DNA of 9,703 nt from Nitrospinaceae bacterium (GTDB lineage Bacteria; Nitrospinota; Nitrospinia; Nitrospinales; VA-1), in assembly GCA_029261675.1 (NCBI GenBank), contig JAJDBA010000222.1, positions 1-9,703 on the forward strand, in the 5' to 3' direction. The notes below the pieces were generated by a model, which did no database searches, was not told the origin of the DNA, and saw nothing but the letters and a program-made list of their open reading frames with translations. Positions 7,601 to 9,703 of the stretch are shown piece by piece (positions within the stretch are counted from its first letter, which is position 1; every line of letters starts with the position of its first letter). Both the position numbers and the translations under genes were made by a program.

Positions 7601-8563
7601 ATCTCTTATAACTACCCGCTTTTGTTGAGTGTCAGAAGAATATTTTAAAACCCCTTCGGTTTTAAGAGCACCTCCTAAATTTCCTGAAAAACTAGAATCG
7701 ATGGATAACCAACCGGGAGTTTTTGCTAATACTTTTTTAAAATAAGGTTGGAATCTGGAAACATTTAACGGATTCAAACGAATTTTTCCATCAATCGAAA
7801 TTCCAGTGAATCCTTTTTCCTCTGAAAAATTATCAAAGGCTCCCGAAACTTGAAAAGCAGTCGATGCTCCGGAATTGGGTATCTCCCCTTTCAAAGAAAA
7901 CTGATAAGGAGATTTGACCAAACTTTTCCTGACGGAAAAATGAAGATGATTCATCTCTAGCGGGAGCGGCTTTTCTTTGGGCTGGTCTAGATAATCCAGA
8001 AAATGAAGAGAGCCATCTTCCACCATTAGCTGGCTCATTAAACTGACTTTGAGAACTTTAAATAGCTGGCTGTCGGCAGGTTGCGATATCCATTTCTGAA
8101 CATCTCCCAAACTAAATTGGCCTGACGCATTACGAACAACTTGGAGCGATGCTCCTTGGACAATGATCTGCTTGACTTCAACCCGTTTCTCTAAAAGGGG
8201 AAGAAGTTTCACGACCACCCAGACACTGCGCGCAGTCAATTCGGGTTCGGGCCCCCAACGTGACTTGACGGAAACGTCTTTAAGAAGAATACTAAGTCCG
8301 CGAACAATATCCATTTCGGCATCGCCAATGGAAACTTTTCGTCCCGTCAATTCTTCCATTTTTCCTATGGCAAGATTTTTTACCTCTCCCAGGTTTCTAA
8401 GCTGATAATAGGCTAGGGAAAATATAGAAAACACGCCGAGGAACAAAACAAAGAAGGAATAAAAAATTACCCTTTTTTTTGAAAGCGGCATATAGTTTAC
8501 AAATGGAAGATTAAAATACTTACTCGAAAAACGAGGAAAAAACCAACGAGTAAAAATAGTCAA
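4649..8563 (-). CDS. AsmA/YhdP-like large envelope protein
   Basis: This is a very long protein (1304 residues from the TTG at 8563, 1280 from the ATG at 8491), close in size to E. coli YhdP. AsmA-like proteins form long beta-grooves that span the periplasm and are implicated in phospholipid transport to the outer membrane. A basic stretch (KKR, 29-31) precedes one membrane segment (about 32-52). Residues about 60-165 look like an AsmA N-terminal domain (LTGRKVSIGDAEMD..., VWVVVKLLPLLEKRVEVKQI). The middle is repetitive beta-strand sequence with many 'L.G.I.......' patterns. The C-terminus (about 1130-1290) matches the AsmA-like C-terminal region: GTFDLKNKHMDTVVGVAPL, then IPLFGKIL, then YYKVKGDFDDPEISMIPF, then an amphipathic helix. 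Both start choices lack a strong Shine-Dalgarno. The TTG gives a short leader from the predicted promoter, while the ATG gives a more usual N-terminus (MPLSKKRVIF). No fixed symbol is assigned because YhdP, TamB and YdbH relatives are hard to separate by eye. Confidence 0.85.
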   Translation of the reverse strand: MTIFTRWFFPRFSSKYFNLPFVNYMPLSKKRVIFYSFFVLFLGVFSIFSLAYYQLRNLGEVKNLAIGKMEELTGRKVSIGDAEMDIVRGLSILLKDVSVKSRWGPEPELTARSVWVVVKLLPLLEKRVEVKQIIVQGASLQVVRNASGQFSLGDVQKWISQPADSQLFKVLKVSLMSQLMVEDGSLHFLDYLDQPKEKPLPLEMNHLHFSVRKSLVKSPYQFSLKGEIPNSGASTAFQVSGAFDNFSEEKGFTGISIDGKIRLNPLNVSRFQPYFKKVLAKTPGWLSIDSSFSGNLGGALKTEGVLKYSSDTQQKRVVIRDARVPHRGGLEYKISMDKDSINIEELKAESGPFKFKASGSLKEMFSKDPSVHIDMKTDAFQVNKSIDYLPLKIFSEEYHDVIHKTFKNGSVKINSLKFDGTVKQLREIAKPENRRKIKGEMEMRKVDWQSPLPPLTKVTGTFKVDKGNSSFHIHKARYEKQPLENLQGTIENFMTRPVADLSLENKVDMAQFHRTLKKAFKGHPIHKAISVYSDFEGSANIKLNVKGPLEDFDKLAIDGVIDMQSVSLTEEEFKPRIENLNGKLIYTHTPEVAQRKSERWIRFLQYKNLSGSFSKSRFTDLNGELGFSNGEPLEKGTAIYHLDFSDLHWILEEDAGDAKDALLELQEGLDFTSGGVLINYRYQENPEKPETEKEWGKIELKNLSMRYRDRLQAMMDLNGNISYDAETIRLDNIVGRYGDSSLHLEGEIDRQNVSAPEFSLRLNLPELLQTDLKDIPVFSDFKFSGPAHISMNISGTPENFKFEQQADMTRTGYEIPSLIKKNENALNQFRAKGRLSAKEGLNIEDWSYELRGNKITGSMQIPDLNVQDFKVQLEAEEFRTFPSHIFSDSWTADGFVNFKISGNGNLNQLEDSRFEGKMDLINLKIRPEKITSEWLLNAKLGFKDNRYDIRSASIVSANSKVDISGVYQRGDSPNLELILIGEKFNIDELLPESQEEDAKVIDFLATKDFFQKGKGQIHFDVGQLNFKMLHLNNVVGKFSLNDKVLQLTDVNVGDNPSIKSFGEYAIDEKGVSTFEGRVEAKDVKTENVFSLFGNVFEKSLSGDVKKFDARVKGKGKDAAEILKSMSGKVSLDIRSGMMDQEKLKHGVHKLFGSGPGPLPLKESTRSSFKQLSGDFIPKSGIFETENFIFETDSRRTSIVGTFDLKNKHMDTVVGVAPLAKLDRFLTKIPLFGKILTAGDEKSLLKTYYKVKGDFDDPEISMIPFTSLGKKVMGIFQGFLQTPVEILESLPKIESSPVPSTEQNK

Positions 8564-8610
8564 TAGGTCGTTGGCACTCTTCGGCCAAATAAGCCCATTG
8601 TTTTCATAAA

Positions 8611-8639
8611 GTTATAGATCATTTGATGACCTGCGTCTA
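8611..8639 (-). promoter_or_regulatory. predicted sigma-70 promoter for the AsmA-like gene
   Basis: On the minus strand, TAGACG (8634-8639, 4 of 6 to the -35 consensus) is followed after 17 bases by TATAAC (8611-8616, 5 of 6 to the -10 consensus). Transcription would start near 8604, about 40 bases before the TTG and about 110 before the alternative ATG. This is the only well-spaced hexamer pair I found in the 132-bp divergent region. No matching promoter was found for rlmB on the plus strand. Confidence 0.4.
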
Positions 8640-8695
8640 GAAAAATCCCATGTTCCGAGACACAACCCATTTTTAACCACTACATTTCCTAGAAT

Positions 8696-9442
8696 ATGAA
8701 TTCCTTCGACCACTCAACCATTTTTGGACTCAATCCTGTATACGAAGCTCTTAAGGCTCGCAAACGGCGCTGCTATAAGCTTACCATTGAACAGGGAAAA
8801 TCACAGACAAGATTAAATTTGTTAATCGAATTGGCACATGAAAATAAAGTGCCCATTGAGACGATTCCAAAAATAGCTTTTCAAAAAAAATACCGCAGTC
8901 ACAACCATCAGGGAGTGGTCGGTGTTTTTGCAGTGATCCAAGCTTTGGAGCTGGATGAATTAATCAAGCAGGCTTTTCAGAAATCGCAGTTGCCAGTTCT
9001 GGTTGTATTGGATAGCATTCAAGATCCACAAAACCTCGGAACCATCATCCGCTCAGCCGAAACATTGGGAATTCATGGACTGATCCTTCCAAAAAATCGC
9101 ACTTCGACTCTGAATGAAACCGTTGCAAAATGTTCTTCGGGGGCCATCGAACATCTTCCTATTGCATATGTCACTAACTTGACCCGTGAAATAGAACATT
9201 TGAAAGAAGCGGGATTTTGGATTGCCGGAGTGGTTCCAGACGGCGACACCCCCTGCTATCAATATAAATTTGATACACCCGTGGTTTTGGTGCTGGGAGG
9301 AGAAGAAAAAGGCATTCGCCCTTTATTGAAAAAATCCTGCGATGTCACCCTCAACATACCCATGCAAGGCGCAATAGGGTCTTTGAATGCATCAGCGGCA
9401 GCGGCAATCCTCTTTTACGAGGCATTGCGGCAAAAAAAGTAA
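8696..9442 (+). CDS. rlmB: 23S rRNA (guanosine-2'-O-)-methyltransferase, RlmB/TrmH (SpoU) family
   Basis: RlmB-type enzymes use S-adenosylmethionine to methylate a ribose 2'-OH in 23S rRNA, G2251 in E. coli. The 248 residues match the family's usual length. An N-terminal L30e-like substrate-binding domain (about 5-80) opens with IFGLNPVYEAL and ends in HQGVVGVFA, both hallmarks of RlmB. The C-terminal SpoU knot domain (about 98-245) has all three motifs: LDSIQDPQNLGTIIRSAE with N113 and R119, LVLGGEEKGIRPLL with E203/E204, and IPMQGAIGSLNASAAAAILFYE with N231. Motif 3 usually reads SLNVSVAAG, so Ala replaces Val and Gly here, probably without harm. The ATG gives the standard N-terminus but has no clear Shine-Dalgarno. 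The gene diverges from the AsmA-like gene and converges with rpsU. A paralogue with another rRNA or tRNA target cannot be excluded. Confidence 0.92.
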   Translation: MNSFDHSTIFGLNPVYEALKARKRRCYKLTIEQGKSQTRLNLLIELAHENKVPIETIPKIAFQKKYRSHNHQGVVGVFAVIQALELDELIKQAFQKSQLPVLVVLDSIQDPQNLGTIIRSAETLGIHGLILPKNRTSTLNETVAKCSSGAIEHLPIAYVTNLTREIEHLKEAGFWIAGVVPDGDTPCYQYKFDTPVVLVLGGEEKGIRPLLKKSCDVTLNIPMQGAIGSLNASAAAAILFYEALRQKK

Positions 9443-9480
9443 ACGATTAGAAAATGGATCCAGAAGAGGTCAATCAAAAA

Positions 9481-9684
9481 TTAAATTCGATTATAGGATC
9501 GCATACGACGCATGGCGGCTTTTCTTTTCTTCTTAGCCTCCTTCTGCTTGCGCTTTTTCTTAACGGAGGGCTTTTCGTAAAAACGACGGCGTTTCAACTC
9601 TTTCAACAAGCCTTCTTTGGTCATTTGTCTTTTTAGGACTTTTAACGCTTTTTCAACCTGATTTTGATAAACTGTTACTTCCAA
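9481..9684 (-). CDS. rpsU: 30S ribosomal protein S21
   Basis: S21 is a small, very basic protein of the 30S platform that helps initiation near the anti-Shine-Dalgarno end of 16S rRNA. The 67 residues read EVTVYQNQVEKALKVLKR, then GLLKELKRRRFYEKPSVKKK, followed by a Lys/Arg-rich tail, which is the classic S21 pattern. The length is close to the usual 65-71. The start codon is TTG (9684-9682). An in-frame TAA sits three codons upstream (9691-9693), leaving no ATG or GTG alternative, and a strong Shine-Dalgarno is placed 9 bases away. The 3' end faces rlmB across 38 bases. No hairpin-plus-T-run terminator was seen there. Confidence 0.95.
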   Translation of the reverse strand: MEVTVYQNQVEKALKVLKRQMTKEGLLKELKRRRFYEKPSVKKKRKQKEAKKKRKAAMRRMRSYNRI

Positions 9685-9693
9685 AAACCTTTA

Positions 9694-9699
9694 CCTCCC
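9694..9699 (-). promoter_or_regulatory. Shine-Dalgarno that fixes the TTG start of rpsU
   Basis: The minus strand reads GGGAGG at these positions, 9 bases before the TTG codon at 9684. An in-frame stop lies between this site and the TTG, so the initiation codon is effectively determined. Confidence 0.8.
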
Positions 9700-9703
9700 A
9701 ATC

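Noticed and set aside
8572..8586. TTGGCAC-like sigma-54 element on the plus strand upstream of rlmB
   Set aside because: The -24 half looks good, but the GC expected 10 bases after the GG is CC at that spacing, and the TTGC half is missing. An rRNA methylase is also not a typical sigma-54 target.
9454..9636. 60-codon plus-strand frame after rlmB
   Set aside because: It is antisense to rpsU, whose S21 protein sequence is unmistakable.

Overview
The window carries six protein genes from what looks like an ordinary chromosomal region of a Gram-negative bacterium. No tRNA, rRNA, mobile element or CRISPR array was seen. A very large AsmA-type envelope protein argues for an outer membrane. The base composition leans towards A+T. 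A sodium-pumping decarboxylase next to a Trk-type potassium channel subunit fits a marine or otherwise sodium-rich lifestyle. The S21 and OadA sequences have a look I associate with Nitrospinota or the former Deltaproteobacteria. That placement is an impression from memory, not a measured result.

Layout. Positions 2-1102 (+) are the C-terminal three quarters of TrkH, cut by the left edge. A 220-bp gap follows, with a 13-bp direct repeat and a possible 8-codon leader ORF. Positions 1323-4620 (+) form a tight three-gene operon, oadA-oadB-oadG, with a 1-base overlap and then an 11-base gap. Facing it, 28 bases beyond oadG, is a 3.9-kb gene on the minus strand (4649-8563) for an AsmA/YhdP-like protein of about 1300 residues. 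A 132-bp divergent region with a plausible sigma-70 promoter for that gene separates it from rlmB (8696-9442, +), a 23S rRNA 2'-O-methyltransferase. The last gene, rpsU (9481-9684, -), encodes ribosomal protein S21 and converges on rlmB with a 38-base gap. It starts at a TTG with a strong Shine-Dalgarno.

How the genes relate. OadA transfers the carboxyl group of oxaloacetate (or a related 2-oxoacid reaction) to its own biotin. OadB decarboxylates carboxybiotin and exports Na+, and OadG holds the complex together. TrkH takes up K+, so the left half of the window deals with monovalent cations, though the two units are probably transcribed separately. The right half mixes envelope lipid handling with ribosome function, and no shared pathway is evident.

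I found no convincing previously undescribed system. The points most worth a second look are the A-B-G gene order, the internally repeated swinging-arm linker of OadA, the leader region upstream of oadA, and the non-ATG starts on the minus strand.
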